A DNA stretch of 55,388 nt from contig JACZYU010000001.1 in assembly GCA_022570935.1 (NCBI GenBank), forward strand, positions 1-55,388, read 5' to 3'. Origin of the DNA: Planctomycetota bacterium. Lineage in GTDB: Bacteria; Planctomycetota; Brocadiia; Brocadiales; Scalinduaceae. Shown in pieces: positions 9,048 through 18,127 of the stretch (positions are counted from its first letter, which is position 1; every line of letters begins with the position of its first letter). The position numbers and the translations under genes were made by a program. Under the pieces are notes generated by a model. The model made no database searches. It saw only the letters and a program-made list of their open reading frames with translations, and was not told the origin of the DNA.

Positions 9048-9245
9048 CCCACGGACAAAAAGCGCCGAGGGCAAGGAAAAGGCACGAATTGGCACGAATA
9101 GATATCTAAATAAATTCTGGCTCGTCCAAGTTGTAAAATGAAAACCTGCGGTTTTCAAACTTTCCTTATTGGTATACAGAATAGAAGGCAGGCCTCTCTT
9201 TCGAGAGGATTCCAATTCTGGAATCCTCTCGAAAGAGAGGTTGTT
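9048..9245 (-). repeat. E-type repeat element, copy B
   Basis: On the minus strand this block reads a 48-base palindrome (9193-9240, arms CCTCTCTTTCGAGAGGATTC), a spacer, then AATAAGGAAAGTTTGAAAACC, ending in a copy of the CTCGGCGCTTTTTGTCCG module at 9048-9076. A second copy lies on the plus strand at 16380-16530. The two align base for base over more than 100 bases, with one 27-base difference. The small reading frame across it is shared only because of the repeat and is not a gene. Confidence 0.75.
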
Positions 9246-9274
9246 TGGGTGAAAGTGTGAATTAAACAAAATAC

Positions 9275-9302
9275 TTGACACTTCCTTATGGCGGTTTATG
9301 AT
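9275..9302 (+). promoter_or_regulatory. Sigma-70-like promoter
   Basis: TTGACA (9275-9280) and TATGAT (9297-9302) are 16 bases apart. The first rightward gene begins 245 bases later at 9547, so the leader would be long and would include a hairpin at 9393-9472. Confidence 0.45.
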
Positions 9303-9392
9303 ATATTTTAAGCCTGAAACAGGTGAATTATATAGTAAAAACAGGAGAATATTACATTGGTAAGCGCCTAACCCGAACGAGTTGGAACAGGA

Positions 9393-9472
9393 TTTTAGAT
9401 TTACGAATTACGATTTGGGATTTGTTTTTTGGTATTTAAATCGTACTTCTAAAATCGTAAATCGTAATCTTT
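9393..9472. repeat. AT-rich imperfect palindrome
   Basis: The words AGATTTACGAATTACGATTT on the left and AAATCGTAAATCGTAATCT on the right can pair into a long hairpin upstream of the membrane ferredoxin gene. No other feature is seen in the remainder of 9303-9546. Confidence 0.5.
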
Positions 9473-9546
9473 TGCCAAAATTGGTCAAAATATTTTTATA
9501 AAGGGACTAATGGATTACGTGCTTATCATTAGAATGGAGGAATGAT

Positions 9547-10860
9547 TTGGCTTCACAGAAAGAAAATTCAATACAGAAATCTGATGCATCAAGAGTGTCT
9601 AAGAAAAAGCGTAAGTCGTCATCATGGATGACTTCACTTAGATTCAGATGGATATCACAGATTTCTTTTTTTATTTTAACAATATACGTAGGGTGGATGT
9701 TTTATCTGTTTGTGCGATATTGTGAAACCGGCGGCGCTACTGTTTATGTGCCAAGGCCGCCAGGAGTAGAGGCATTTTTGCCTATAGGCGCCTTTATGGG
9801 GCTTAAGTATTTTCTCGGTACTGGGAAGGTCGATCCTTTGCATCCGGCAGGCTTTGTTATATTTGCCTCTATATTGGTGACATCAATTCTTTTTCAAAGG
9901 GGCTTTTGCAGTTGGATATGCCCCGTTGGTACAATATCGGAATGGGCATGGAGATTTGGAGATTGGATAACATCTAAATTCAATAAAGGGGTTAAATACT
10001 GGGTAGAAGCGTTTCCGGTAAAACTTACATGTGGTCTCAGCATGATTTCTACTCCGATAGTTGCTTTGATGCTGCTTGAAATTATAGATATGGGTTCTTT
10101 TAAATTGTTATACTACAAATCTTTCTCTCTTTTTATGGTTATGATTTCAGGTATGATTATAGCTCTAATCATACCTTTTGCCCTTCCCAGGAAGATATGG
10201 CCGGCCCGTGTGGAGGATTCAATTGCCCGGGCATGGAAATATTCTCTCCTGGCTTTTTTTGCCGTTAATATCGTGATCAAGATGCCGGCTGAACAGATTG
10301 GATTGATTTTTGCCAAAGCTCCATATATGAAGGTTGCGGATGTAATGATGATGAAATTTTTCCTTAACCTTTCCATACTGGCAATAATTGTTTTGTCTGC
10401 TATGTTTGTTTTTTCCATCTTCAATAAGAATTACTGGTGTAGATATTTCTGTCCATATGGTGCCCTGGTTGGTATTTTAGGATGGGCCAGTGTGTTTAGA
10501 ATAGTTAGAAACAAGGAAACATGTATTGATTGCAGTAAATGTACCATTGTCTGTCCCGTATATATTGAAGTGGAGAAAAAGAGTATCGTGTATAGTGAAG
10601 AATGTCTGGGATGTTACGATTGTGTTGATTCGTGCCCGGTAGACGACACTCTTGATATGAAGCTTCTGGGATTTGGCAAGAAGATACATTATACTGTATA
10701 TGCAGGTTTAGTTGTGGGTTTATTCGTAGTCTTCATGAATACGGCACGAGTTACAGGATACTGGCATAATAAAGTGCCATTACAGGAATACATGGAAAGG
10801 ATTTCCGACCTGGACAATCCTAAGTATAAACATGAACAGGGAAAGTTTGAGGTTGAATAA
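9547..10860 (+). CDS. NapH/NosR-type membrane polyferredoxin
   Basis: The 437-residue protein has about five to six membrane helices. Two CxxxCP motifs typical of NapH/NosR/CcoG-like proteins are visible (FCSWICPVG near residue 120 and WCRYFCPYG near residue 300). Two ferredoxin-type clusters follow: CIDCSKCTIVCPV and CLGCYDCVDSCPV. A last helix ends the protein. Such proteins pass electrons through or across the membrane to periplasmic reductases, or assist metal-centre assembly. The partner is not encoded next to it. The start is TTG 9547, preceded by GGAGG at 9536-9540. It could also be a maturation factor of the CcoG type, but the CcoG C-terminal domain is absent. Confidence 0.75.
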   Translation: MASQKENSIQKSDASRVSKKKRKSSSWMTSLRFRWISQISFFILTIYVGWMFYLFVRYCETGGATVYVPRPPGVEAFLPIGAFMGLKYFLGTGKVDPLHPAGFVIFASILVTSILFQRGFCSWICPVGTISEWAWRFGDWITSKFNKGVKYWVEAFPVKLTCGLSMISTPIVALMLLEIIDMGSFKLLYYKSFSLFMVMISGMIIALIIPFALPRKIWPARVEDSIARAWKYSLLAFFAVNIVIKMPAEQIGLIFAKAPYMKVADVMMMKFFLNLSILAIIVLSAMFVFSIFNKNYWCRYFCPYGALVGILGWASVFRIVRNKETCIDCSKCTIVCPVYIEVEKKSIVYSEECLGCYDCVDSCPVDDTLDMKLLGFGKKIHYTVYAGLVVGLFVVFMNTARVTGYWHNKVPLQEYMERISDLDNPKYKHEQGKFEVE

Positions 10861-11293
10861 ATTAGCTCACTTCCTGTCTGCCCCTGCCTGTCGGCAGACA
10901 GGGACAGGCAGGCGGGCTAACCTCCACACACAACGTATTCAATACCAACCCGCCCGGATGAATCCGTTCGGACGGTTTTGAATGTTCATATAACCATTTT
11001 TTGCTAGTAAGCCGTGGACGTGGAAGGCTAAAGCCATTCCGCTACACCCCGCTAAGCGTGGTACAGTTGGTAATCGCAGTCCGGCCGCAGGGCACCTGAG
11101 GACGACCCTGTGGGCCAGTTCACAGATCCGACTCAGTGTCGGGATGCGCCTAGCTCGAGAAAGAGGACAATAGGTGGATTTATATCTTGTATGGTAGGAG
11201 TTGTCCAATTTTGCTACTACACAGTCTGCTTAAGAGTAGTCTCATTTTGCGAAGCAAAACTAAGAAGTTAGCGACTGAAAGGAGCTAAGTTCT
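10861..11293. repeat. Intergenic repeat cluster
   Basis: The gap holds a nested GC palindrome at about 10874-10917 (core CTGCCTGTCGGCAGACAGG), a second palindrome near 10951-10974, and a copy of the C module (about 11095-11145, CCTGAGGACGACCCTGTGGG). The segment TTAGCTCACTTCCTG before the first palindrome recurs near 12818. No gene is recognised before the DICT-like ORF. Confidence 0.55.
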
Positions 11294-11872
11294 GTGTTAA
11301 ACAAAAACAACATTTTTCATGATCTGATTTTAGAAGTGAGGGCATTAACAGAATCTCACGATCCAAGTCTACTTTTTGAGGATCTCCATACAGATTCGCT
11401 TGATGGTGAATATCATTTTACGACATCAAAGAAAACATTGTTTATGATGAGCAGGGTTATCGAAGATTCGTTGAGGATACATAAAAAACGGTGTACATTA
11501 TATTCCGGATTTCAGGAATTAAGCAGATTCAAGGAACACAGTGAAAGATATGCAAAATTAGCGAGCTATGCTGATCAAATATTCATTATAGGCATTGCAG
11601 ACGCACCTATTGAAAAGATAGCGGACAACGTTCATATTATGACAAAGAATGCGGACATAATTCGCGAAAATTGGATATCGATAATTAAAAATCATAATAT
11701 CCATATTACGCTGATAGCACAGGAAGTACCTTCTCAGGAGCATCACGAAAGATATGTTGGTTTTTACACAAACAGTAAGTCTCTTACCGAAAAAGCCGTA
11801 AACGTTTTAAATGAAAAAAATATACTGAGTGATGCCACAATCTCAGGTAAGCAAACCTATTTTAATATTTAG
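11294..11872 (+). CDS. DICT-like sensory domain protein
   Basis: The 192-residue soluble protein resembles the DICT domain found in diguanylate cyclases and two-component proteins. It has an SRVIED helix, the block TLYSGFQELSRFKEHSERY, and later IRENW and YVGFYTNS blocks. No output domain is attached, so a stand-alone sensor or regulatory partner is most likely. The start is GTG 11294 with GAAAGGAG (11277-11284) nine bases upstream. The stop codon uses the first two bases of a T-type inverted-repeat element, so the element forms the 3' end of the message and may protect or terminate it. Confidence 0.55.
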   Translation: MLNKNNIFHDLILEVRALTESHDPSLLFEDLHTDSLDGEYHFTTSKKTLFMMSRVIEDSLRIHKKRCTLYSGFQELSRFKEHSERYAKLASYADQIFIIGIADAPIEKIADNVHIMTKNADIIRENWISIIKNHNIHITLIAQEVPSQEHHERYVGFYTNSKSLTEKAVNVLNEKNILSDATISGKQTYFNI

Positions 11873-11927
11873 TCTATAAGTCGACAATTCCTTGTTTTTT
11901 TGCTTGAAAATTGTCACCTTATAGACT
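11871..11927. repeat. T-type small inverted-repeat element, copy 1
   Basis: A 57-base element is bounded by inverted termini AGTCTATAAGTCGACAATT and AATTGTCACCTTATAGACT. The termini match outside and differ at two or three inner positions. Related copies are at 29400-29477 and 44915-44966. It resembles a very short MITE or mobile hairpin. Confidence 0.7.
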
Positions 11928-11968
11928 TGCCACACCGTTTGGTGTGTTAATGAAAAACGTTTAATATA

Positions 11969-12667
11969 ATGCAGGATAAGAAAATAAAAGTTCTCGCTAT
12001 AGGCACACATCCTGATGACGTTGAAGGGGGGATGGGGGGCAGTATAATAAAATTTCTGAAACTTGGCCATGAAGTTCATATTTTAGACCTTACAAACGGA
12101 GAACCCACACCTCATGGTACTCCGGAAATAAGGAGTGAAGAATGCAAAGAGGCAACGGCTTTACTTGGCGTAACAGACAGAACGGCTCTGGGTCTGCCAA
12201 ACCGTTATCTTTTTGACAATACAGAATCGAGAAATACGGTAGCCGAGGTTATTCGCAGGGTGAGGCCGGACATCATGTTTCTGCCTTATTGGGAGGATGC
12301 CCACCCTGATCATATACAGGCAACACAGATTTGTGAGGCTGCAAGATTTTATGCAAAGCTGACAAAAACCGATTTAGCAGGCGAACCGTGGTATCCCGGG
12401 CGTATTCTTTATTATCTGTGGTCTCACCAGAGGGTGCATCTGGAGCCGGCCTTTATTATTGATATTAGTGATGAGTTTGAAAGCAAGGTTGAAGTAGTAA
12501 AATCATATAAGTCTCAATTTGCATTTAATGAAGAGAGATGGAAAGACGTGAATGGGAAATTGCATTCATACGGCCAGTATTACGGGTCATTGATTGGAAC
12601 GCAATACGGGGAGCCATTTGCGAGCCGTGAAAAATTGGGGTTGAGAGACATAAGGGACTTGGTATGA
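11969..12667 (+). CDS. PIG-L/BshB1-like deacetylase
   Basis: The 232-residue protein has the zinc motif GTHPDDVEGGMGG near the N-terminus, DLTNGEPTPHGTPEIRSEE in the second block and the metal/catalytic AHPDH near residue 112. This pattern is that of the BshB1/MshB branch of LmbE deacetylases, which remove acetyl from N-acetylglucosamine conjugates such as the bacillithiol precursor. No bshA or bshC is nearby, so the substrate is uncertain. The ribosome site is weak. The gene follows the DICT-like gene and the T element after about 40 bases. Confidence 0.7.
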   Translation: MQDKKIKVLAIGTHPDDVEGGMGGSIIKFLKLGHEVHILDLTNGEPTPHGTPEIRSEECKEATALLGVTDRTALGLPNRYLFDNTESRNTVAEVIRRVRPDIMFLPYWEDAHPDHIQATQICEAARFYAKLTKTDLAGEPWYPGRILYYLWSHQRVHLEPAFIIDISDEFESKVEVVKSYKSQFAFNEERWKDVNGKLHSYGQYYGSLIGTQYGEPFASREKLGLRDIRDLV

Positions 12668-13006
12668 AGAAATTGAGGAATTGGCGAATTCAGGGATTTG
12701 GGAATTGAGGAATTGAGGAATTGAAGGAGTGAGGAAGCTTAAGACTTAACAAAGTGCCTAAAGTTAAATAAATTGTTTACCACGCTTAACGTGGTTTCCG
12801 CAACTTTAGCTCACTTCCTGCCCGAACTGCTTGGCAGGCGGGTAGGCACTTTAAACTTCAAACTTATTATAAGGGATTGAAGAATTTAGGGATTGTGGGA
12901 TTTAAGAATTAAAGTATTTGAGAAATCACAAAAAGGATTGAGGGTTTAAATAGAATCTTCTGAATCCCTCAATCCTTAAATCCCTTAATTCCACAATTGA
13001 ATACAA
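12668..13006. repeat. Intergenic with word repeats and palindrome
   Basis: Directly after the deacetylase stop there is a run of degenerate GAATTGAGG words (12671-12730). A GC palindrome follows near 12828-12848 with the same left flank (TTAGCTCACTTCCTG) as at 10862. Then comes an AT-rich imperfect palindrome (12872-12995, GGATTGAGGG and CCCTCAATCC arms). No gene is seen. Confidence 0.5.
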
Positions 13007-14014
13007 ATGAATACATTTCAAGTTGGCAAGTTAAATACAAATCTCCTTGGTGAATTATTGAGTGCTGTAAAAAATAAAGATCCAAGAGTTATTGTAGGCC
13101 CGAAAGTTGGTGAAGATGCTGCGGTAATAGATTTTGGAGATAAGTATCTTATTGCAACAACCGACCCCATTACATTTACTTCTTATAAGATAGGATGGTA
13201 TATGGTTAATGTAAATGCAAACGATATTGCAACTATGGGGGGGACGCCAAAGTGGCTTCTTGCATCAATCTTCCTGCCGGAAAACAAAACTGATAGCAAA
13301 TTAGTTAAAGAGATATTCCACGATATTGAAAAGGCTGCTGAAGAATTAGGGATAGTTCTTTGTGGCGGACATACAGAAATTACTCAAGGGTTGGATAGAC
13401 CTATAGTATCAGGGCATATGCTTGGCGAGGTGGATAAAAGAAAGTTAGTGGAGAATTCAAATGCGAAGGTGGGAGATGATATTATATTGACCAAGGGTAT
13501 TGCAATCGAGGGGATGGCGCTTCTTGCGAGAGAAAAAGAAAAGGAGCTATCTGGAAAATATGGCAATTTGTTTGTCAAAAAAGTCCAGAACTTCTTGCAC
13601 GATCCAGGGATCAGCGTTGTAAAGGAGGCTCTTCTAGCAAATCAAGCGGCTGATATTCATGCGATGCATGACCCTACCGAGGGAGGATTGGCTGCCGGGT
13701 TATTCGAACTTGCAAGGGTATCTAACACAGGTGTTATAATTTATGAAGAGAAGATCAAGTGCCTGGAGGAAACAAGGATCTTGTGCTCTGAGTATGGACT
13801 GGACCCAATGGGCGTTATAGCTTCAGGCGCATTGTTAATAGTAATATGTCCTGATGACAGAGAGGCAGTGATAAGTAAACTCGTGCAAAATGGTATCGAG
13901 TGTTCGGTGATTGGTAAAATAACTGATAAAGAGGATGGCCTGAAAATAATTAGAAACAGAGAGGCGAGAGATTTACCCTTTTTTGAAGTAGACGAAATTA
14001 CCAGGATCATATAA
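13007..14014 (+). CDS. AIR synthase-related / HypE-like protein
   Basis: The 335-residue product has the ATP-binding layout of the PurM/HypE superfamily: GEDAAVIDFGDKYLIATTDPI, NVNANDIATMGGTPKWLLASI and LCGGHTEI. The C-terminal half has HDPTEGGLAAGLFELA. HypE makes the cyanide ligand of NiFe hydrogenases with a C-terminal cysteine, but here the protein ends in ..EITRII without that cysteine, and no other hyp gene is adjacent. It therefore is probably a HypE paralogue of the AIR-synthase-related type, with an unknown substrate. A small acid or thiamine-monophosphate-type kinase or dehydratase role is equally possible. Confidence 0.75.
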   Translation: MNTFQVGKLNTNLLGELLSAVKNKDPRVIVGPKVGEDAAVIDFGDKYLIATTDPITFTSYKIGWYMVNVNANDIATMGGTPKWLLASIFLPENKTDSKLVKEIFHDIEKAAEELGIVLCGGHTEITQGLDRPIVSGHMLGEVDKRKLVENSNAKVGDDIILTKGIAIEGMALLAREKEKELSGKYGNLFVKKVQNFLHDPGISVVKEALLANQAADIHAMHDPTEGGLAAGLFELARVSNTGVIIYEEKIKCLEETRILCSEYGLDPMGVIASGALLIVICPDDREAVISKLVQNGIECSVIGKITDKEDGLKIIRNREARDLPFFEVDEITRII

Positions 14015-14060
14015 ATCAAAGGGCAGATATGTATAACCTGCTCTGATTATTATAATTAGC

Positions 14061-14089
14061 TTGACACTTATTGATATTACTTGTAGAAT
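14061..14089 (+). promoter_or_regulatory. Sigma-70 promoter of hflK-hflC
   Basis: TTGACA (14061-14066) and TAGAAT (14084-14089) are separated by exactly 17 bases. The site lies about 95 bases before hflK. This is the best sigma-70-type match seen in the window. Confidence 0.65.
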
Positions 14090-14183
14090 TCTTACTTAAA
14101 TGCAATTCCAGAAACACCTTTTAAGTGTATTATATTAAGCGCTTAGAGGAATAATACTTGAACAATTATGTGAGAGGTAATTT

Positions 14184-15179
14184 ATGAATGGTTATGGAGA
14201 CAACCCGGAATTCAAATTTGATAAAATACAATTTGAACCATTTAAGAAGTATGTAATACCCGTAGCAATTGTTATAGGTATTATCATACTTGGATATTCT
14301 ACAGTTTTTACTGTAAAGGCCAATCAGAGAGCTGTCATACTAAGGTTTGGTGAGTATATGGAGACTGTTGAGCCGGGATTACATTTTAAGTTACCATTTG
14401 GTATTGACAAGGTATATGCTGGAGAGGTTAAGCGTATATACAATGAGGAATTCGGTTATAGAACACTTCGATCCGGCAGAGAGAGTATGATTGACTATAA
14501 TTTTAGAGGCGCACAGGAAGTTTCTCTAATGCTGACCGGGGACAGGAATTGTGCCGAAGTGCATTGGGTAGTAAGATATAAAATTAAAAATCTGAAAGAG
14601 TATCTTTTTAATGTGAGGAATGTGAAAAGTACCATAAGGGATGTTTCTGAAGCTGTGATGAGACGGCTTATAGGTGACAGGTCTATTGATGAGGTACTGA
14701 CTATAGGAAGAAGGGATATAGAGGATATTGCAGAGGGAGAAATAGAAACGCTACTTGATATGTATGGTTGTGGAATTGATGTACAGGCGGTAAACCTGAA
14801 AGGCGTTAATCCTCCTTCGCAGGTTAAGGATGCCTTTGATGCTGTTAACAAGGCGGTACAGATGAGGGACCAGATTACAAATGAAGCTGAGGGAAAGAGG
14901 AACAAGGTTATACCGGCTGCAATGGGAAAAAAGGAACAGGCAATTAGTGAGGCGGAAGGGTATAAGATCAGGAGGATAAATGAGGCAACTGGAGATACAA
15001 AGGCGTTCATTGCCGTTTGGAAAGAGTATGAGAAGGCAAAAGACGTAACCAGGAGAAGACTTTATCTCGAAACTATGGCAAAGGTGATACCAAAATGTGG
15101 AGAGGTATATATAATAGACGAAGATCAGAAAGGGATTTTGCCAATACTCAATCTGGGAGAAAGTAAGGTGGTGAAATGA
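14184..15179 (+). CDS. hflK: HflK, SPFH-domain modulator of FtsH
   Basis: The 331-residue protein has a short soluble N-terminus, one membrane helix (about residues 27-48) and an SPFH/band-7 domain beginning at TVKANQRAVILRFGEY. The long charged C-terminal helix (KVIPAAMGKKEQAISEAEGY) is typical of HflK. With HflC it forms a periplasm-facing cage around the FtsH membrane protease and tunes protein quality control. The proline/glycine-rich N-terminus of E. coli HflK is shortened here. The start ATG 14184 follows GAGAGG. It overlaps hflC by four bases, so the pair is coupled. Confidence 0.88.
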   Translation: MNGYGDNPEFKFDKIQFEPFKKYVIPVAIVIGIIILGYSTVFTVKANQRAVILRFGEYMETVEPGLHFKLPFGIDKVYAGEVKRIYNEEFGYRTLRSGRESMIDYNFRGAQEVSLMLTGDRNCAEVHWVVRYKIKNLKEYLFNVRNVKSTIRDVSEAVMRRLIGDRSIDEVLTIGRRDIEDIAEGEIETLLDMYGCGIDVQAVNLKGVNPPSQVKDAFDAVNKAVQMRDQITNEAEGKRNKVIPAAMGKKEQAISEAEGYKIRRINEATGDTKAFIAVWKEYEKAKDVTRRRLYLETMAKVIPKCGEVYIIDEDQKGILPILNLGESKVVK

Positions 15180-16159
15180 AGCAAACAGCACAAATATACA
15201 TTATAATAGCAGTAATCGCAGTAGTGGGATTAATTATCGTAGTCAGTAACACTTTTTATGTGGTTGACATCAAATCACAATGTGTGATTACTCAATTTGG
15301 CAGGCCGGTAAAGGTTGTAATAACACCGGGGTTAAATATGAAAACACCTTTTATTCAAAAAGTAAGATACTTCGAAAAGAGAATCTTTGAATGGGACGGT
15401 GAGCCAAGTGATATCTTAACAAGAGATAAAGAAAACATTGGTATCAATACATGGGCTCGTTGGAAAATAGTTGACCCTCTAAGATTTTATACCTCATTAG
15501 GAACTGAAGACAGAGGGCAGGGTGTGTTGGATGAGGTTATTGAATCTGCAGTAAAAAACATAGTAAGTTCATATCCCTTAAATGAGGTTCTCAGGAATTC
15601 TAATCGGAAGCTTGTATATACAACAGTAGAGTTGGAAAAGGCGGAAATGGACAAGAAGGTGAAAATTGTTCATGGCAGGGCAAGCCTGGTTAAAGAAATA
15701 AATGAAATGGCAAATGAAGATTTAAGCGAGAGATATGGTATGGAACTGGTTGATGTCAGGATAAAGCACATTAATTATGTACCGGCGGTTATACCTAAAA
15801 TATTTGACAGGATGCGCTCAGAAAGGATCAGGATTGCAAGTAAATACGAATCTGAGGGTAGGAGGGAAGAGGCACAAATATTGGGGGTTATGAAAAAGGA
15901 GCTGGAGAAGATAGAATCCGAAGGCTATAAGATAGCAACTGAGACCAGAGGTGAAGCAGATGCTGAAGCCATCAGAATATATGCGGATGCGTATGGGAAA
16001 GCTCCTGAATTCTATTCTTTTACAAAGACCCTTGAAACATATGAAAAGACATTTAACGAAAACACTCATTTGTATTTGAGCACTGATGGTGGTTACTATC
16101 AGTATTTAAAGGGTTATGCTGAAAGAGAGGAACCTCCTGATATTTTATCCGGTCAGTAA
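15176..16159 (+). CDS. hflC: HflC, SPFH-domain modulator of FtsH
   Basis: The 327-residue partner of HflK has an N-terminal anchor (about residues 6-25), then YVVDIKSQCVITQFGRPV of the SPFH fold. The typical HflC segment follows, in which the protein passes from VELVDVRIKHINYV to a long charged helix (RMRSERIRIASKYESEGRRE). The terminal region FYSFTKTLETYEKTF is standard for HflC. The start overlaps the hflK stop (ATGA), which shows tight co-translation. Confidence 0.9.
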   Translation: MKQTAQIYIIIAVIAVVGLIIVVSNTFYVVDIKSQCVITQFGRPVKVVITPGLNMKTPFIQKVRYFEKRIFEWDGEPSDILTRDKENIGINTWARWKIVDPLRFYTSLGTEDRGQGVLDEVIESAVKNIVSSYPLNEVLRNSNRKLVYTTVELEKAEMDKKVKIVHGRASLVKEINEMANEDLSERYGMELVDVRIKHINYVPAVIPKIFDRMRSERIRIASKYESEGRREEAQILGVMKKELEKIESEGYKIATETRGEADAEAIRIYADAYGKAPEFYSFTKTLETYEKTFNENTHLYLSTDGGYYQYLKGYAEREEPPDILSGQ

Positions 16160-16379
16160 GTGAAGGATCAGGTGTTGATCAATTAGTAAAAATTCTACGA
16201 AGTTAAAGAGTGAGTTGAAAAAGGTGTTATATTTTTTAAAACTGGCCGTATAACAGGCCTGGTTACATCTCACACATACCCCTTAAAGAAAAATGCTTAA
16301 TGCTTGTCCTCGTGCAAATGGGGAACAAATCCAACAACTTTTATAAGTTAGCTATCATTTGCTACTTAAACATGACCAG
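16160..16379. other. Intergenic, AT-rich, before the E element
   Basis: No gene, terminator with T tract or promoter of good quality is seen between hflC and the E-type repeat at 16380. Confidence 0.4.
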
Positions 16380-16530
16380 CCTCTTTTTCGAGAGGATTCC
16401 AGAATTGGAATCCTCTCGAAAGAGAGGTCTGCGTTCTAATCTATGTACTAATAAGGGAAAGTCCTCGGCGCTTTTTGTCCGGGGAAAGTTTGAAAACCGT
16501 AGGTTTTCATTTTACAACCTGGCTGAACCT
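16380..16530 (+). repeat. E-type repeat element, copy A, with inserted F module
   Basis: This is the plus-strand copy of the element at 9048-9245. It has the 48-base palindrome (16380-16427), the spacer with AATAAGGGAAA and the GTTTGAAAACCGTAGGTT segment. Relative to copy B it carries 27 extra bases (16461-16487) that are the F module, flanked by GGAAA on both sides. The related reading frame is a repeat artefact. The stretch from 16531 to 16702 holds no gene. Confidence 0.75.
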
Positions 16531-16702
16531 GAACATACGTGGGATAAGCTCTGCTTTGCTTAAGATATCCATCCCTTTTTTGGTTCTGGCTTGGCCAGGT
16601 TGTGTTGTGTTGATAAACTGCTATTTTAAATATATCAAATCGCTGATTTTATTACAGCCCTCATTAGTATGAACGTAAACAGTCTTCCTTTGATTAAGAT
16701 TT

Positions 16703-18112
16703 ATGCATTCAAAACCTCACTTTGTTTATGAAAATAAAACGGTTTTTATTTATTTTCTAACGATATCCGGCATAATACACCTCATCTTTGTCTTTTCCTC
16801 TTCCAGTTTAAGCCATCTCCTGAAACCTTCGCTTAACTTCAGTTATAATGCTTCGAATAAGAGGAGCTATGTAATCGAGATAGATCTTGTACCCGAAAAT
16901 GAAAAAGAAGAAAGCATTCAAAACGAAGAAGAGTCAAAGGAAGAGGTAGAAGCGGATAAAGAAGATTCCCCGGAAGAGAAGAGACAACTTTTTGTAGACA
17001 CACCTGATAATGCTGTAGACGAGGAAACTCAAGCGGATACTAATAAAATAGGAGAAAAAGGGTCTATCGCAAGAGACATGTATACAGGGGAAGATAATGT
17101 AAATGATAAACCCAGATTAGAGAGTGATGCTGATTTTCGCGGAGAGGTTCCTGAAGAACTTGCCTCCACTGCATTTCAAGAATCAGGTTTTCCCATAGAT
17201 GCCAGTTATGGTGAATCCTCCGAAGTTGTGTCGGAGGAGATAACCCAACCTGTAGTTGAGGAGGAAACAGTCGATAGCTTGCCTGAAGTGCCTGAGGTGA
17301 GCGATGGTGCAGAGTCGCCTGTTGACGGTGAAATTGAAACTTCTCGTACCGACCAGGTGGTCTTGATAGATGATGAGACCCGGAATGAGCCTGTCGATAA
17401 AGATGTCCAGGCAGAGGATGTTGAAGCTATGGGTTCTCAAACCCTGAACAGTCCTGATAACGGACAGTTGGAGGATATTGATAAAATAGACCCTGCAACA
17501 CTGGAGTCAGACGTAGTTATCACTGAGACAGAGCCATTGGAGAATATGGAAGCTGAAACTGCTGTTGCGGAAGAAGAAACAGATAATATAACCGAGCCTG
17601 TCGAGGAATATACAAAAACAGCTTCAATTCCCAAGGCCATGATGAAAGAAATAATCGAAGGTAGCAAGGAGAGTATTGCAAGCAAAGTTCAAAACAATAT
17701 TACAACTTCTGTGCCCCGGACAAACAATATACCTGCCGGAGATGATGCTCCTTTCTTTGAAGATGATATATCAAATTCAGCAATTACCGGTGCAGAATCT
17801 TTTAATATAAAAAAACATGAATACGCTACTTATTACAAACATATAAAGGATAAAATAAGGTTATACTGGTTGTTGCAATACGGTACAGATGCCTCTATAA
17901 ACCAGGTAACCGATGATTTTAAACCTGTAATTGTGACATTTAAGGCACTTCCTTCTGGTAAAATAGGCGATGTAAAAATTTTAGATTCAGCAGGAAATGA
18001 ACTTTTAGCGTCTAAAGTACAAGCATCAATTCAAAATACTATATTAGATAAATTTCCGGAATATATTGATGAAAAGTATATAAGTGTTAAATTTAGTTAC
18101 TATTTCTTTTAA
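16703..18112 (+). CDS. TonB/TolA-like energy transducer
   Basis: The 469-residue protein has an N-terminal membrane anchor (about residues 13-33), a very long acidic, glutamate/aspartate-rich linker (about 50-360) and a C-terminal TonB/TolA-like domain. In that domain, YATYYKHIKDKIRLYWLLQY is followed by a beta-hairpin with VIVTFKALPSGKIGDVKI. It probably spans the periplasm and delivers proton-motive energy from the ExbB-ExbD motor to an outer-membrane partner. The linker is acidic rather than Pro/Lys-rich as in E. coli TonB. exbB and exbD follow directly. TolA would be the alternative name; the gene order motor-after-transducer does not decide. Confidence 0.7.
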   Translation: MHSKPHFVYENKTVFIYFLTISGIIHLIFVFSSSSLSHLLKPSLNFSYNASNKRSYVIEIDLVPENEKEESIQNEEESKEEVEADKEDSPEEKRQLFVDTPDNAVDEETQADTNKIGEKGSIARDMYTGEDNVNDKPRLESDADFRGEVPEELASTAFQESGFPIDASYGESSEVVSEEITQPVVEEETVDSLPEVPEVSDGAESPVDGEIETSRTDQVVLIDDETRNEPVDKDVQAEDVEAMGSQTLNSPDNGQLEDIDKIDPATLESDVVITETEPLENMEAETAVAEEETDNITEPVEEYTKTASIPKAMMKEIIEGSKESIASKVQNNITTSVPRTNNIPAGDDAPFFEDDISNSAITGAESFNIKKHEYATYYKHIKDKIRLYWLLQYGTDASINQVTDDFKPVIVTFKALPSGKIGDVKILDSAGNELLASKVQASIQNTILDKFPEYIDEKYISVKFSYYFF

Positions 18113-18127
18113 GTTGGAGGCAATGTA

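Noticed and set aside
9045-9281. Reading frame on the minus strand with FERIPELESS
   Set aside because: It covers the E-type repeat; the same words appear in another frame at 16300-16563, so the similarity is of DNA repeats, not a protein family.
16300-16563. Reading frame on the plus strand with FERIPELESS
   Set aside because: Same repeat as above, with the F module inserted; no ribosome site or protein family.
16578-16600. GG-N10-GC spacing near 16580 upstream of the TonB-like gene
   Set aside because: The -12 box is TTGGC rather than TTGC, and the site is within repetitive sequence; not reported as a promoter.
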